From Isosphaeraceae bacterium (GTDB lineage: Bacteria; Planctomycetota; Planctomycetia; Isosphaerales; Isosphaeraceae): DNA of 52,150 nt. The stretch lies in contig JANXSX010000041.1 in the NCBI GenBank assembly GCA_025356475.1, positions 1-52,150 of the forward strand, in the 5' to 3' direction. Below, one piece after another: positions 16,834 to 25,941 of this stretch (positions are counted from its first letter, which is position 1; each line of letters begins with the position of its first letter). Under the pieces are notes generated by a model. The model was not told the DNA's origin. It did no database searches and saw only the letters and a program-made list of their open reading frames with translations. The translations under genes and the position numbers were made by a program.

Positions 16834-18111
16834 ATGCTGGAGCGTTCGCGAATTATGAAGGCCGAGATTATCGCTGTCGGGTCGGAGCTTGTCAGTGGTC
16901 AGTGCCTCGACACCAATAGCCAGTGGCTGAGCCAAAAGCTGGGCGACCGAGGGATTCCGACCCACTTCCACACCACGATCGGCGACGACCTGGCTGAGAA
17001 TGTCGCGGTCATCGACGCAGCGCTGAATCGTGCGGACCTCGTCCTGATCAGTGGGGGCCTTGGCCCAACCCAGGACGACTTGACGCGTCAGGCTCTGGCC
17101 GATGTCGCCAAGGTTCCCCTTCAGGAAGATCCAACTTCCCTTCAGGCCATTGCCGACTTCTTCGCCCGACGGCACCGGGAAATGGCCTCTCGGAATAAGG
17201 TCCAAGCCCTCTTCCCGATGGGGGCCAAGCCGATCCCCAACCGCACCGGCACCGCCCCCGGCATCTGGATGCGAGTCGGCACCAGCATGGTCGTCTGCCT
17301 TCCGGGTGTTCCGTCCGAGCTGAAAATCATGTTCACCGAGCAGGTGATCCCCCGCCTTGTGGACCTTAACTGGATCGATCAGGTCATCGTCCATCATAAG
17401 ATCAACCTCTTCGGTCGGGGCGAGTCCGAGTTCGAGGCGATGGCGATGGACCTGACCGCTCGTGGAAGAGTACCCGCAGTCGGGATCACTGCGAGCGACG
17501 CCACGATCAGTTTCCGGATCTCGGGTACAGGGCCCGATGAGGCCGAAGCTCGCGCGGCGATCGAGCCCACGCTGGCGATCATTCGCGATCGGTTTGCGGA
17601 GTTCGTCATCGGCGAGGGAACCGACGATCTTCCCGAGGCGGTCGCCCGGGAGCTGGCGCGGACCGGCAAGACTCTCGCTCTTGCCGAGAGCTGTACTGGC
17701 GGGATGGTCGGTGAACTTTTGACCAACATTCCTGGCATCAGCGAACATTTCCTGGGCGGGGTCGTCAGCTATGCAAACTCGGCCAAGATCGGTTTGCTTG
17801 GGGTTCCGGAGACCTTGCTCGCAGTTTACGGAGCCGTGAGTCCCGAGGTCGCAGAGGCCATGGCCATCGGTGCCCGGTTGAAGTTTGGAGCCGATCTGGG
17901 CCTCTCAATTACCGGAATCGCCGGGCCAGACGGGGGTTCGGAAGATAAGCCCATCGGACTGGTCTATCTCGGCTTGTCGACCGCCGAAGGAGTGACCACC
18001 AAACGGCTCGACATCGGACCGGAACAGCCTCGGGCGATCATTAGACGACGCTCGTCCAAGCATGCACTGAACTATGTCCGACTGGGATTGAAGGGTCTGC
18101 GGACCGTGTAA
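16834..18111 (+). CDS. cinA: CinA family protein (competence/damage-inducible, NMN amidase domain)
   Basis: The 425-residue protein has the full two-domain CinA layout. The N-terminal MoCF-like domain (about residues 8-175) carries AEIIAVGSELVSGQ, DTNSQWLSQKL and LISGGLGPTQDDLTRQ. The C-terminal domain (from about 265) carries LALAESCTGGMVGELLT, FLGGVVSYANSAK and ITGIAGPDGGSEDKPIGL, matching nicotinamide-nucleotide amidohydrolases that recycle NMN. ATG at 16834 is given, but the internal ATG at 16855 (MKAEIIAVG) matches the usual family start, so the first seven residues are doubtful. No recA or competence gene is adjacent. An imperfect hairpin lies at about 16761-16789 in the upstream gap. 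Confidence 0.94.
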   Translation: MLERSRIMKAEIIAVGSELVSGQCLDTNSQWLSQKLGDRGIPTHFHTTIGDDLAENVAVIDAALNRADLVLISGGLGPTQDDLTRQALADVAKVPLQEDPTSLQAIADFFARRHREMASRNKVQALFPMGAKPIPNRTGTAPGIWMRVGTSMVVCLPGVPSELKIMFTEQVIPRLVDLNWIDQVIVHHKINLFGRGESEFEAMAMDLTARGRVPAVGITASDATISFRISGTGPDEAEARAAIEPTLAIIRDRFAEFVIGEGTDDLPEAVARELARTGKTLALAESCTGGMVGELLTNIPGISEHFLGGVVSYANSAKIGLLGVPETLLAVYGAVSPEVAEAMAIGARLKFGADLGLSITGIAGPDGGSEDKPIGLVYLGLSTAEGVTTKRLDIGPEQPRAIIRRRSSKHALNYVRLGLKGLRTV

Positions 18112-18139
18112 TTCGAATCATATTCGCAGACCACAATCC

Positions 18140-18949
18140 TCACCGCCCCCAGACCTTGGCTGCCTCTTCTGAGAGACTGGTCATCTGAGCCGTCACGTGG
18201 TTTAGCAAGGCCCGGCGCGATGCTCCTTTAACGAGCAGAGCCTTTTTGAAATCTTCGAGCAGTGGCTTGAGCAACTGATCATCATCGCTCGTCTCCCGCT
18301 CGATCCGAAGCCTGGCCTCTCCATCAGGGATCTCGGTTCCAGCCCCTGCGAAGCTGCTCCATATCTTGATGAGCGGCTCCTGATCTGTACCGAGCTTTGC
18401 GATCGACTTGCCATCATAAGAACGGACCTCCTCAGCGGCATACGCGAGCAAACGAACCACGGTGAGTCGGAGCCAGATTGGCCAATCTTCTCGGGCGGCC
18501 ACCTCTCGAGCAAAGCCACGGGGATCTTCCTGGATGAGCAACGGGGTCAAGGCCCGGGCAAGCCGATAGCGAGCTTGATCGGGAAGCCGGGAATCCAGAC
18601 ATAAGTCCCAGAGTTGGCGTTGAGTGGCGCGAGGGTCGGTCGCCAACGCCTCTGCTGCCTGAATCCGATCGACTTCCGACCTCAAAGGGTCGTTGAGCAC
18701 ATACACATTCGCCAGAACCCCACGTAGCGACCAGACCCCCCAGCCGAACCAGCCCAACAAGCCGACCAAAACCGCCAGGCCAAGGATGCCGAGGTAGAAG
18801 AAGCCCCCGTACTTCTCAGTCTGCGACATCCGAACTTCGTCAGCACCGAGGATCGGCAGGCTCGGAAATGCATGTCCATTTTGTGACTGATGTTCTGAGT
18901 TGTATGCCATGAGCGATGGGCACCCTCCCGGATTGCATGAACTCGACAT
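18140..18949 (-). CDS. Membrane-anchored hypothetical protein
   Basis: A 269-residue protein with one clear membrane helix (FFYLGILGLAVLVGLLGWFGWGV, starting near residue 49) and a helical, charged C-terminal region of about 200 residues (AAEALATDPRATQRQLWDLC and similar) that may form short helical repeats. No family is recognised. Alternative ATG starts at 18910 and 18829 would remove 13 or 40 residues; the 18829 start puts the helix close to the N-terminus and is also plausible. It converges on cinA with a 28-nt gap. Confidence 0.7.
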   Translation of the reverse strand: MSSSCNPGGCPSLMAYNSEHQSQNGHAFPSLPILGADEVRMSQTEKYGGFFYLGILGLAVLVGLLGWFGWGVWSLRGVLANVYVLNDPLRSEVDRIQAAEALATDPRATQRQLWDLCLDSRLPDQARYRLARALTPLLIQEDPRGFAREVAAREDWPIWLRLTVVRLLAYAAEEVRSYDGKSIAKLGTDQEPLIKIWSSFAGAGTEIPDGEARLRIERETSDDDQLLKPLLEDFKKALLVKGASRRALLNHVTAQMTSLSEEAAKVWGR

Positions 18950-19125
18950 AGTCTAACCACCAGCGTCGATCCTGGTCATCAAGAGATGCGATTGGCGAGC
19001 GAGATACGATGGTTCTCTCAGTGGGAGATCCATGAAACTTCGAGAGTCACAGAGAGCGAATGATCGACTAGAGTCCGCCGGCGCGGTACATTAGTTGTTT
19101 TGGCCTTTCGTGAAGATTGGCCGTG

Positions 19126-20334
19126 ATGCGCTATGTCTCCAGCATTGGTGGCTTTGGTATGAAGGTCAAACGGATCGTTGATGACTTCGTGGTCGAGGAA
19201 TTGCCTCTCGTCGAACCAGGCGAGGAAGGGCCATTCGTCCTGTACAAGCTCAGCAAACGCGGGCTCGGTACTCTCGAAGTGATCGAGGCCGTTTCGAGAC
19301 GTTGGAACATCGCAGGACGCCGATTCAGTTATGGTGGCCTGAAAGACCGCCATGCCTCTACAATTCAATATGTGACGATTTTTGATGGTCCTGAACGGCC
19401 GCTGCGCCAAGCCTCGTTCGCGATGGAACCACTGGGCCGACTACCGTACGCGTACGGTCCGGGCCATTTTCGGGGCAACCGGTTCGAGGTCGTGCTCCGT
19501 GACCTTTCTGATCCAGCGGTCGCCCGAGCGGTTCGCGCTCTGAAGTCGCTTCCGGTGGATGGATTGCCCAACTATTTTGATGACCAGAGGTTTGGGTCGG
19601 TCGGCTTCGATGGCGGTTTCATCGCCGAGGCCTGGCTCAAGGCCGACTACGAACGCGCCTTCCGGCTGGCGGTCGCCGAGCCAACCCCGATGGATCGGCC
19701 CGACACGCGCGACGAGAAGACGATCCTTCGCGAATGCTGGAACGACTGGTCCGCTGCCAAAGCGAAGCTCGGTCGATCTCATGCTCGGAGCTTGGTGACC
19801 TACCTCTGCGACCACCCCACCGATTTCCGAGGTGCCTTCGCTCGGATCCGTCGTGAGTTGCGTTCTCTCTATTTCTCCGCGTTCCAGAGCCACCTTTGGA
19901 ATCTGATTCTCGCACGCCTGATCGAGCGGTCGACTTCCGAAGAACAACGAGCAATCATCGACTTCAAGGTCGCCCAGCTTCCGATCCATCACGATCTGGA
20001 ACCCAGTGAAGCCGAGGTCCTTTCCTCCGCGAAAGTCCCTCTGCCCGCCTCGCGCACACCGCTGCCTGAGGGACTGCTCGGTGAGCTTGCGCTCGCGGTT
20101 GTCAGCGAACACGGCTTGACCTGGAACGATCTCCGGGTCAAGCATCTCGACGATATCTTCTTCGGAAAAGGAACGAGACCCGCCGTCTTCCACACCGAGA
20201 ATTTGACCCAATCGGTACGGAATGACGAACTCTACCCCGGTCGGCGCAAGCTCTCGATGAAGTTCGAGTTGCCGAAGGGGGCGTATGCAACCCTGGTCGT
20301 AAAACGCATCACCGAGGTGATGGCGAACGCATAG
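19126..20334 (+). CDS. truD: tRNA pseudouridine(13) synthase TruD
   Basis: TruD converts U13 of certain tRNAs to pseudouridine. The catalytic segment YGGLKDRHA carries the nucleophilic Asp, and FRGNRFEVVLR, GLPNYFDDQRFGS and YFSAFQSHLWN are family hallmarks. The protein of about 402 residues is longer than E. coli TruD (about 350), but the TRUD insertion domain varies in size. The ATG at 19126 is used; TTG at 19117 and GTG at 19123 are in frame, and ATG at 19159 (MKVKRIVDDF) is a plausible shorter start. A second pseudouridine synthase follows 65 nt downstream, so the two form a small RNA-modification cluster. Confidence 0.93.
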   Translation: MRYVSSIGGFGMKVKRIVDDFVVEELPLVEPGEEGPFVLYKLSKRGLGTLEVIEAVSRRWNIAGRRFSYGGLKDRHASTIQYVTIFDGPERPLRQASFAMEPLGRLPYAYGPGHFRGNRFEVVLRDLSDPAVARAVRALKSLPVDGLPNYFDDQRFGSVGFDGGFIAEAWLKADYERAFRLAVAEPTPMDRPDTRDEKTILRECWNDWSAAKAKLGRSHARSLVTYLCDHPTDFRGAFARIRRELRSLYFSAFQSHLWNLILARLIERSTSEEQRAIIDFKVAQLPIHHDLEPSEAEVLSSAKVPLPASRTPLPEGLLGELALAVVSEHGLTWNDLRVKHLDDIFFGKGTRPAVFHTENLTQSVRNDELYPGRRKLSMKFELPKGAYATLVVKRITEVMANA

Positions 20335-20399
20335 GCAAGGAATCGAGGCCGGCGAGCGAGGAAGCCGTTCCCACTTGCCGGGCTCACAATAATGGATTT

Positions 20400-21068
20400 A
20401 TGCTAGAAATCCTTCACGAAGATAATCACTGTCTGGTCGTTAATAAGCCGGCCGGTCTCCCATCGCAGGGGGACGACTCAGGCGATGTCTGCCTCGTCGA
20501 TCTGGTTGGGGCCGATCTGAAGCATCGCTATGGTAAGCCCGGCAAGGTGTATGTCGGCCTTGTCCATCGACTTGATCGTCCGACATCGGGCGTGATCCTG
20601 ATCGCCAAGACCAGCAAGGCGGCGGCCCGGCTTTCCCTCCAGTTCCACGATGGGATTGTCGAGAAAACCTATCTTGCGGTCGTGGAAGGGCACCTTCAGG
20701 TGGAAGAGGGAACCTGGATCGATGCCCTCAAGAAAGATCGCCAGAAGAATGTTGTGAGCGTGGTGGCTGCTGGTGATCCGGAAAGCGTCGAGGCTCGGGT
20801 CCGCTTCCGAGTCCTAGAGCGACGATCCAGGACGACGTTGATCGAACTCAAGCCCCTCACCGGGAGGAGTCATCAGCTTCGCGTTCAACTCGCCTCAAGA
20901 GGTCTGCCGATCGTGGGTGATCGCAAATATGATGCGACCACCCGGCTGTTAGCACTCGACGGCAAGCCACGCATCGCCCTGCACGCGGACCAGCTCAGGT
21001 TCATTCACCCGACACGTGGGCAAGTGCTGGAAGTACTCGCACCCGTACCGGCAGACTGGCCTGGCTGA
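20400..21068 (+). CDS. RluA-family pseudouridine synthase
   Basis: A 222-residue RluA-type synthase. It begins with the family strand LEILHEDNHCLVVNKPAGLP, has the catalytic motif HRLDRPTSG with Asp59, and ends with the RSHQLRVQLASRGLPIVGDRKY region. There is no N-terminal S4 domain, so it resembles the short RluA/TruC-like subgroup; the RNA target (rRNA or tRNA) cannot be set. The last 68 nt overlap, in antisense, the 3' end of the lipoprotein gene on the other strand. Confidence 0.92.
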   Translation: MLEILHEDNHCLVVNKPAGLPSQGDDSGDVCLVDLVGADLKHRYGKPGKVYVGLVHRLDRPTSGVILIAKTSKAAARLSLQFHDGIVEKTYLAVVEGHLQVEEGTWIDALKKDRQKNVVSVVAAGDPESVEARVRFRVLERRSRTTLIELKPLTGRSHQLRVQLASRGLPIVGDRKYDATTRLLALDGKPRIALHADQLRFIHPTRGQVLEVLAPVPADWPG

Positions 21069-22509
21069 CGACTCGATGGATCGATCCGAACGAGGAAGTC
21101 CGGCTCCAATAGGCGAGTGGGAACCCCATTCCGGTCAAGGCGAGGATCGCATAGGGACGCCAGGCGGCAGCAGATTGAGGAATGTTTGGAACCGCCGGGA
21201 TCGTTTCTGACCCTAGGTCCTGGGCAGGAATCGTCGCGCCTGCGACCGGCATCGAGACCGTGGGCTCGGGGATCTCGATCACCGCGACAGGCTTGATCGA
21301 TCCCAGATACTTCGCGATCGCCTCGGACCGAGCCTGGTCAATGGTTCCAATCTGTTCCGCTTCGTGACGGGCCACTTGAGCATCGACTTTGTCGATCGCT
21401 TGACGCCGGATCGACCAGAGCGCGGCTGCGTTCGAACCGGACGTATCGAAGAAAAAGATGGGACGGGCTTCGGTCTGGCTGAGTTCGAGGTTGAAACGGG
21501 TGATTCGCGTCGAGTCCAAAGTTTGGGGAGTGACAGGAAGGCCGACATATCGCAAACCATGAGCACTGGCACAAGCAATGAATGACGAGTGAACCTCATC
21601 AGGATTACGGAGGTCGATCACCGTCTTGTAGCCGAGCGACACGAGCCGGATCATGTCCTCATTGTTGGGAACCGTGCCACCGGCGAGCCCAGGCTCGACA
21701 ACCTCCAGGCGCAGGACCGCCGACCCCGGAGCCGCATTCGCGGTCGCCGGGGGAGCGGGGGTTGTCGGGGGTGCGGGAGGAGGTGAAACCGATTCGATCG
21801 GTTTGATCTCAGGCGCGACACTCAAAGGAGGAGCCTCACCCGCCGCAGGGGGCAGGAGGTCACTTGTTGACGGCTTGGCCGAGGCCACCGAGGGGGCGGG
21901 CCGAGGTATCTCGAGCGGGGGAAGGTCGTCGAGTGGGTTAACAACCTGAGCCCCCCCGACCGGTGATACCGGCGCGGGGGTCAGGGCGACGTTGTTGGAT
22001 CGGCCGCGGGTCCGAGCCCGTGGCGAGACGGACTCGAACGCCGATTTGTTCGTTGAGTTCCCAGACGTGGCTCCGGTCGTCTCACCTGGCGCGACGGTCT
22101 TGGCCTTGGGTGTGGCCGGCTCAAGCATTGAGGGCTCGCCACCGAGACCAGATGGTCCTGGCACGATCGTGCCGGGGCTCATCGGAACGCCACCACCGCT
22201 GTACTCAACGGCACCTTCGCTCATCACGCCCGAGTCACCGCAGCAACCCGCACTCGTTCCGTAGGCCATCCCACCTTGCTTGTGGTGGAAAACCTTGGAG
22301 CCCAGATTTCGGAAGCTTGCACCAGTGGCTCGAACGCCGTTACCCAACTTATTACCGAGGTTGCAGGACCCGCAGCCGCCTGTCTGGCAGCCAACGCCGC
22401 TGAGTGCTAGGGACAAACTGGCAGCGAACGTGAAGGCCACTCTGGCCACCCGTTGCCGGAGCGGACGAGGCGATACACGACTCGACCCTCCTATCTCTCG
22501 CATCTTCAT
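21001..22509 (-). CDS. Exported Cys-rich protein with degenerate phosphatase-like domain
   Basis: The protein of about 502 residues starts MKMREIGGS after GGGAGAATCAGACC. An N-terminal hydrophobic segment ends in a Cys (LALSGVGCQTGGCGSC), consistent with a lipoprotein or exported protein, though the lipobox is not classical. A long Pro/Ala/Thr-rich linker of about 220 residues follows. The C-terminal half resembles the tyrosine-phosphatase-like DUF442 fold (LVSLGYKTVIDLRNPDE, then LRYVGLPVTPQTLD). Where that fold has HCxxG, this protein has FFFDTSGSN, so the catalytic Cys is absent. A late hydrophobic segment (AILALTGMGFPLAYW) precedes a tail that overlaps the synthase gene in antisense. Confidence 0.8.
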   Translation of the reverse strand: MKMREIGGSSRVSPRPLRQRVARVAFTFAASLSLALSGVGCQTGGCGSCNLGNKLGNGVRATGASFRNLGSKVFHHKQGGMAYGTSAGCCGDSGVMSEGAVEYSGGGVPMSPGTIVPGPSGLGGEPSMLEPATPKAKTVAPGETTGATSGNSTNKSAFESVSPRARTRGRSNNVALTPAPVSPVGGAQVVNPLDDLPPLEIPRPAPSVASAKPSTSDLLPPAAGEAPPLSVAPEIKPIESVSPPPAPPTTPAPPATANAAPGSAVLRLEVVEPGLAGGTVPNNEDMIRLVSLGYKTVIDLRNPDEVHSSFIACASAHGLRYVGLPVTPQTLDSTRITRFNLELSQTEARPIFFFDTSGSNAAALWSIRRQAIDKVDAQVARHEAEQIGTIDQARSEAIAKYLGSIKPVAVIEIPEPTVSMPVAGATIPAQDLGSETIPAVPNIPQSAAAWRPYAILALTGMGFPLAYWSRTSSFGSIHRVVSQASLPVRVRVLPALAHVSGE

Positions 22510-22790
22510 GGTCTGATTCTCCCTGATTCGACCCTGCTGTCGTCCAGCACGTGACCCGCTACCCATCGCTGACCAAGAGTGAGCCTGGCTCACTTCCTGA
22601 CGGCGATCGATCGCGAACGTCTTGGGAACGTCCGCCGGTACATGCCGGCGCGGGCTGTCCGTGGATGCTTAAGCCTGGAAGTACGTCTCTGGTCCCGGTA
22701 TCAGGGCGACGGCGCGATGACCCATGTGGGGAATCGATCCACACCCTCTCGTGACGACCCCGATAGAGCGTCGTCTCGCAAACTTAGCCG

Positions 22791-24212
22791 ATGATTCGCC
22801 CGTTGCCAAAAAATAGGCAAGATTTCTACACTCAAATGATGAAGACATCATCTCGAAGCGCAAATTGGTGGTTTGGCCTCATTGTGGCGGTCGTAACATC
22901 GGCCTGGTTCGGCAGCGGAATCGGCTCTGAACCGCCGTTCGTCGACGAGTGGGCTTACCTCTCGCAGGCCTACTTCACCGACCTTCTCATCAGCGGTCGC
23001 CGCAACGATCCAGCCTGGCTCGAATACCCAGGTTACGACTTGCCCCCACTCCCTAAGTACCTGATAGGCGGTTCGTTACGACTTGCCGGATTGCCTCGCC
23101 CGCCCCGTGACATGATGGTCCGTTGGTATAATAACACTTCGACCAAGACGGGGACCGACGCCATGCTTCGCGCCGGTCGCTGGCCTTCCGCCGTCTTGGG
23201 AGGCCTCGGCTGCGCGATGATTTACGCGATTGGGGTGCTTGTCGGGGGTCGGCGGCTTGGGCTAATTGCAGCGATTCTGCTAGCGATCAATCCGCTCTAT
23301 CGACTTCACGCACGGCGGGCAATGTCCGACGTCCCTGCCGAAGCCTTGATCCTGCTGACACTGGCTATCGGCCTCTGGGCCTTGCATCAACGTTGGCAAG
23401 AGATAAGGATATCCCTGAGTCTTATGATCAGCGTGATTGTAGGGATTCTTGGTGGTCTTGCTGTCCTCGCCAAGCTCAACGGAGCACTTGCGTTGATGAC
23501 GATTGGTGCATGGGCAACGATGGAAGCGATTTTGTGTTCTGCACGCAAATTAGCGACTGTCAATCAGTCGAACGAATCTACGACGGTTCAAAGGCTCGTG
23601 GTCCGAGCAGGGGAACCGGCTTTGCTCACCCTGATTTCTGCGATTGTAGGGTTTGCGACGTTTACGTTCCTCAACCCCTACATGACGGCCAAGCCACCGG
23701 GCGCAATGATTCCTTCGACGCTCGCGGAGGTTGCCAGGCTTGACCTGGTCGGACGGGCAAAGCTCGTGGCGTCCCATCGAGCTGGTGTTTCAACCCAGGC
23801 CGCCAACCTCTTTCCCCACAATGCCTTGCGCACTCTGCCCGATAAGGTCGCGGCGGTCACGGTGCAAGGGTTCGGTCGCTTCGGTCCGCTCGGACCTGGT
23901 CACACCGATTCGACGAAACGATTCGACCTTGCTCAGGACTGGGGAGCGGCGGTCTGGCTTCCACTCGTCCTCGGCGGACTTATGCTGCAAATCCGCAAGA
24001 CCCACAGGCAGTGGCGAAGCGCGACAACACCGACGTCACTGGCCCTGATCCTCATGAGCGCGATCGCATTCCTCGTGGTGACCCTGTTCATTCCCCTGGC
24101 CTGGGATCGCTATTTCCTATCGATCCAGGCGAGCGCCGCTCTCTTGGGGGCAACCACCATCAATGCGCTTGTCGCATTATTGAGACCTCGACCCACTAAA
24201 CCTGCGTATTGA
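22791..24212 (+). CDS. ArnT/PMT-like glycosyltransferase, family 39 type
   Basis: A 473-residue protein with about ten membrane helices. The N-terminal loop holds PPFVDEWAYLSQAYF, matching the acidic catalytic loop (D/E after the first helix) of dolichyl/undecaprenyl-phosphate-sugar-dependent transferases, and RAGRWPSAVLGGLGCA matches the following conserved loop. Such enzymes move sugars from lipid carriers to proteins or lipids in the periplasm; donor and acceptor are unknown. The start could instead be ATG at about 22836 (MMKTSSRSANWW). The 3' end overlaps the small membrane gene on the other strand by 17 nt. Confidence 0.85.
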   Translation: MIRPLPKNRQDFYTQMMKTSSRSANWWFGLIVAVVTSAWFGSGIGSEPPFVDEWAYLSQAYFTDLLISGRRNDPAWLEYPGYDLPPLPKYLIGGSLRLAGLPRPPRDMMVRWYNNTSTKTGTDAMLRAGRWPSAVLGGLGCAMIYAIGVLVGGRRLGLIAAILLAINPLYRLHARRAMSDVPAEALILLTLAIGLWALHQRWQEIRISLSLMISVIVGILGGLAVLAKLNGALALMTIGAWATMEAILCSARKLATVNQSNESTTVQRLVVRAGEPALLTLISAIVGFATFTFLNPYMTAKPPGAMIPSTLAEVARLDLVGRAKLVASHRAGVSTQAANLFPHNALRTLPDKVAAVTVQGFGRFGPLGPGHTDSTKRFDLAQDWGAAVWLPLVLGGLMLQIRKTHRQWRSATTPTSLALILMSAIAFLVVTLFIPLAWDRYFLSIQASAALLGATTINALVALLRPRPTKPAY

Positions 24213-24384
24213 TCAGGAGCAACGCGACGGTCGTGCCGATGAGGATCCCCAGGATCATGAGCGACAAGCGACCTGCATGTCGCCAGATCATCGGCCAGGA
24301 CTCATGCCTTGAGGCCGCGTAGACCAGGCTGATGGCGATCACCAAGGGCAAAACGAACCAGTAGATGTGGATTTGGTCGGACAT
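24196..24384 (-). CDS. Small two-helix membrane protein
   Basis: A 62-residue protein with two hydrophobic helices (IYWFVLPLVIAISLVYAAS and LSLMILGILIGTTVALLLI) separated by a charged turn. Its ATG shares one base with the stop of the DUF6677-type gene (TAATG), indicating coupled translation and a joint role. No named family is recognised. Confidence 0.8.
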   Translation of the reverse strand: MSDQIHIYWFVLPLVIAISLVYAASRHESWPMIWRHAGRLSLMILGILIGTTVALLLINTQV

Positions 24385-24944
24385 TACTGAGCGACCTCCA
24401 CGGTACTCTCTTCGCCAGGTTTCGTTTCGCGGACCGGAACCGGCAAGGGCACCCCGCCTTCAGCGGGCCCTTCGTAGGCGTCGAAGATGGCGAGCAGGTT
24501 CAAGAGGCCAGCGATCGTCGTATAGATCTTGCCGATCTCGATCAGTTTCCCACGCTGATGGAGCCCGTTCAGGACTTCCATCGGAGGCTCGGCCATGAAC
24601 CCACCGAACATGGTCGGCCGACCATAGTGGGTCAGAGTCGCTTGGATCAAGGCCGGAAGAGCGGCGATCCCCGCCCAAAACTGGCCGAGATACCAGGGCT
24701 GGAAGCTTTCGCTATCCTGCATAGGGTTGATCCACCGCCACAGGACGATCTTTCCTTCACCGAGGATAAATCCGGTAAAGAAAAGACCCAGGATACAGAT
24801 TGCGTAGAGGGCCGCCTTACCGCGCCTCCCTTGATAGAGGTGTCCAAGACCAGGCACGAGCCAGGCGAGGAAGCCAGCAACATAGGGGTTGCGCAGGTCG
24901 ACGATCGTTCTGGATGTTGGGGAAGCGGCGGAAACGTCGGCCAT
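24384..24944 (-). CDS. DUF6677/TM2-like membrane protein
   Basis: A 186-residue protein with three to four helices. It opens with RNPYVAGFLAWLVPGLGHLY, QGRRGKAALYAICILGLFF, the TM2-like signature of P-G-x-G-H-x-Y-x-G-R-x-x-K. That composition matches DUF6677-type proteins found in planctomycetes. The C-terminus is acidic and Pro-rich. The function is unknown. It is coupled to the 62-residue membrane protein downstream and lies 38 nt after an ATPase gene on the same strand. Confidence 0.82.
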   Translation of the reverse strand: MADVSAASPTSRTIVDLRNPYVAGFLAWLVPGLGHLYQGRRGKAALYAICILGLFFTGFILGEGKIVLWRWINPMQDSESFQPWYLGQFWAGIAALPALIQATLTHYGRPTMFGGFMAEPPMEVLNGLHQRGKLIEIGKIYTTIAGLLNLLAIFDAYEGPAEGGVPLPVPVRETKPGEESTVEVAQ

Positions 24945-24982
24945 TGCGAAGGCTCTCCTCGTCGGGGTCTCTCACCGGCATG

Positions 24983-25747
24983 CTACCCGATGCGCCGAGG
25001 AATTGACCACCCCGGCATCACCGACTCCGCCGCGAGGGCCTCAATCGATCCCTCCGTCACGAAGGTGTAACCATCCCTCGCAGCCCGCTCGAAGCCCAAT
25101 GACGCTAGCCGATTCAGCTCGCCAGGAACCCCATTCGCGAGCGAGTGCAACGTGGTCAGCCCTTTGTGGTCGAGAGGAAGAGCTTTTCCCCCGGCCCACC
25201 GCCACCGAGTCTCCAAATACGTTGCCGATTCCCGGCGTGTCAGACTCGGGAGCGGGATCGTCAGGCCCCACGTCGGTGCATCCTCAAGAAGTGATTGGGA
25301 AACCCGAATCACCGTCAAGTGGTAGCGGCTCGAGAGGGCTTCGAGACGCTCGGTGACTGTCCCCTCGGACTCGTCGACCGCGACCACAATGTGCTGTCCC
25401 TGAAGCGACGCAAGATCAAGCGCAACAAGAAGTTCCCGCCAGGGTAAATCCCCGAGAGCAACACGACGACCTAGCCCCCGAGCCACTCGAATTGTGAGAT
25501 CTTCCGCATCGAGAGGCTGAGCGAGGTACACGAGTCGTCGGTCGGGCTGACGTGCCTGATTCAACGCCTCACGAACCAAGATCGACTTCCCCTGCCCCGA
25601 CTCGGCGATCAGCGAGACAACTCGATGGCCCGACTCCACAATATGGGCAAGCCTGGCGAGTGCCTCGACCCGCGAAGGGAGCGGAATGAACACTCCGAAA
25701 CGCGATGAGAAAGGGTCAACATCCAGTTTCCAATGGTCCTGCCACAT
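24983..25747 (-). CDS. ExeA/GspA-like AAA ATPase
   Basis: A 254-residue P-loop ATPase starting WQDHWKLDVDPF, the usual opening of ExeA/TniB-like ATPases. Walker A is AESGQGKS near residues 48-55, and HIVVAVDESEG is the Walker B equivalent. Relatives help assemble secretins through peptidoglycan, or act in transposition; here no transposase or secretin gene is adjacent, so the role is open. No membrane or peptidoglycan-binding domain is attached. Confidence 0.82.
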   Translation of the reverse strand: MWQDHWKLDVDPFSSRFGVFIPLPSRVEALARLAHIVESGHRVVSLIAESGQGKSILVREALNQARQPDRRLVYLAQPLDAEDLTIRVARGLGRRVALGDLPWRELLVALDLASLQGQHIVVAVDESEGTVTERLEALSSRYHLTVIRVSQSLLEDAPTWGLTIPLPSLTRRESATYLETRWRWAGGKALPLDHKGLTTLHSLANGVPGELNRLASLGFERAARDGYTFVTEGSIEALAAESVMPGWSIPRRIG

Positions 25748-25941
25748 CGTTTAAAGAATCGCTCCGACGTGGTGAAAACTTTGGGTTTTTTGGCCAGCCT
25801 ACCTCACCAAGACTCCGCTCCTCTGGGGCAGGTCAGGTGAGGGAGATTCGCGCGAAAGCTGCCGCCAGCCCCTCCTCCCCCGCCAGACCTTGGCACGAAC
25901 GAGAGGGAAGGGAATCCCCTCACAAGGGAGGATCGGATAGG

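Noticed and set aside
24983-25747. TniB-type transposition ATPase
   Set aside because: ExeA and TniB share this fold, but there is no transposase, terminal repeat or target duplication nearby.
25705-25941. N-terminal extension of rsmE
   Set aside because: It overlaps the divergent ATPase gene start, exceeds the usual family length and is preceded by no better ribosome site.
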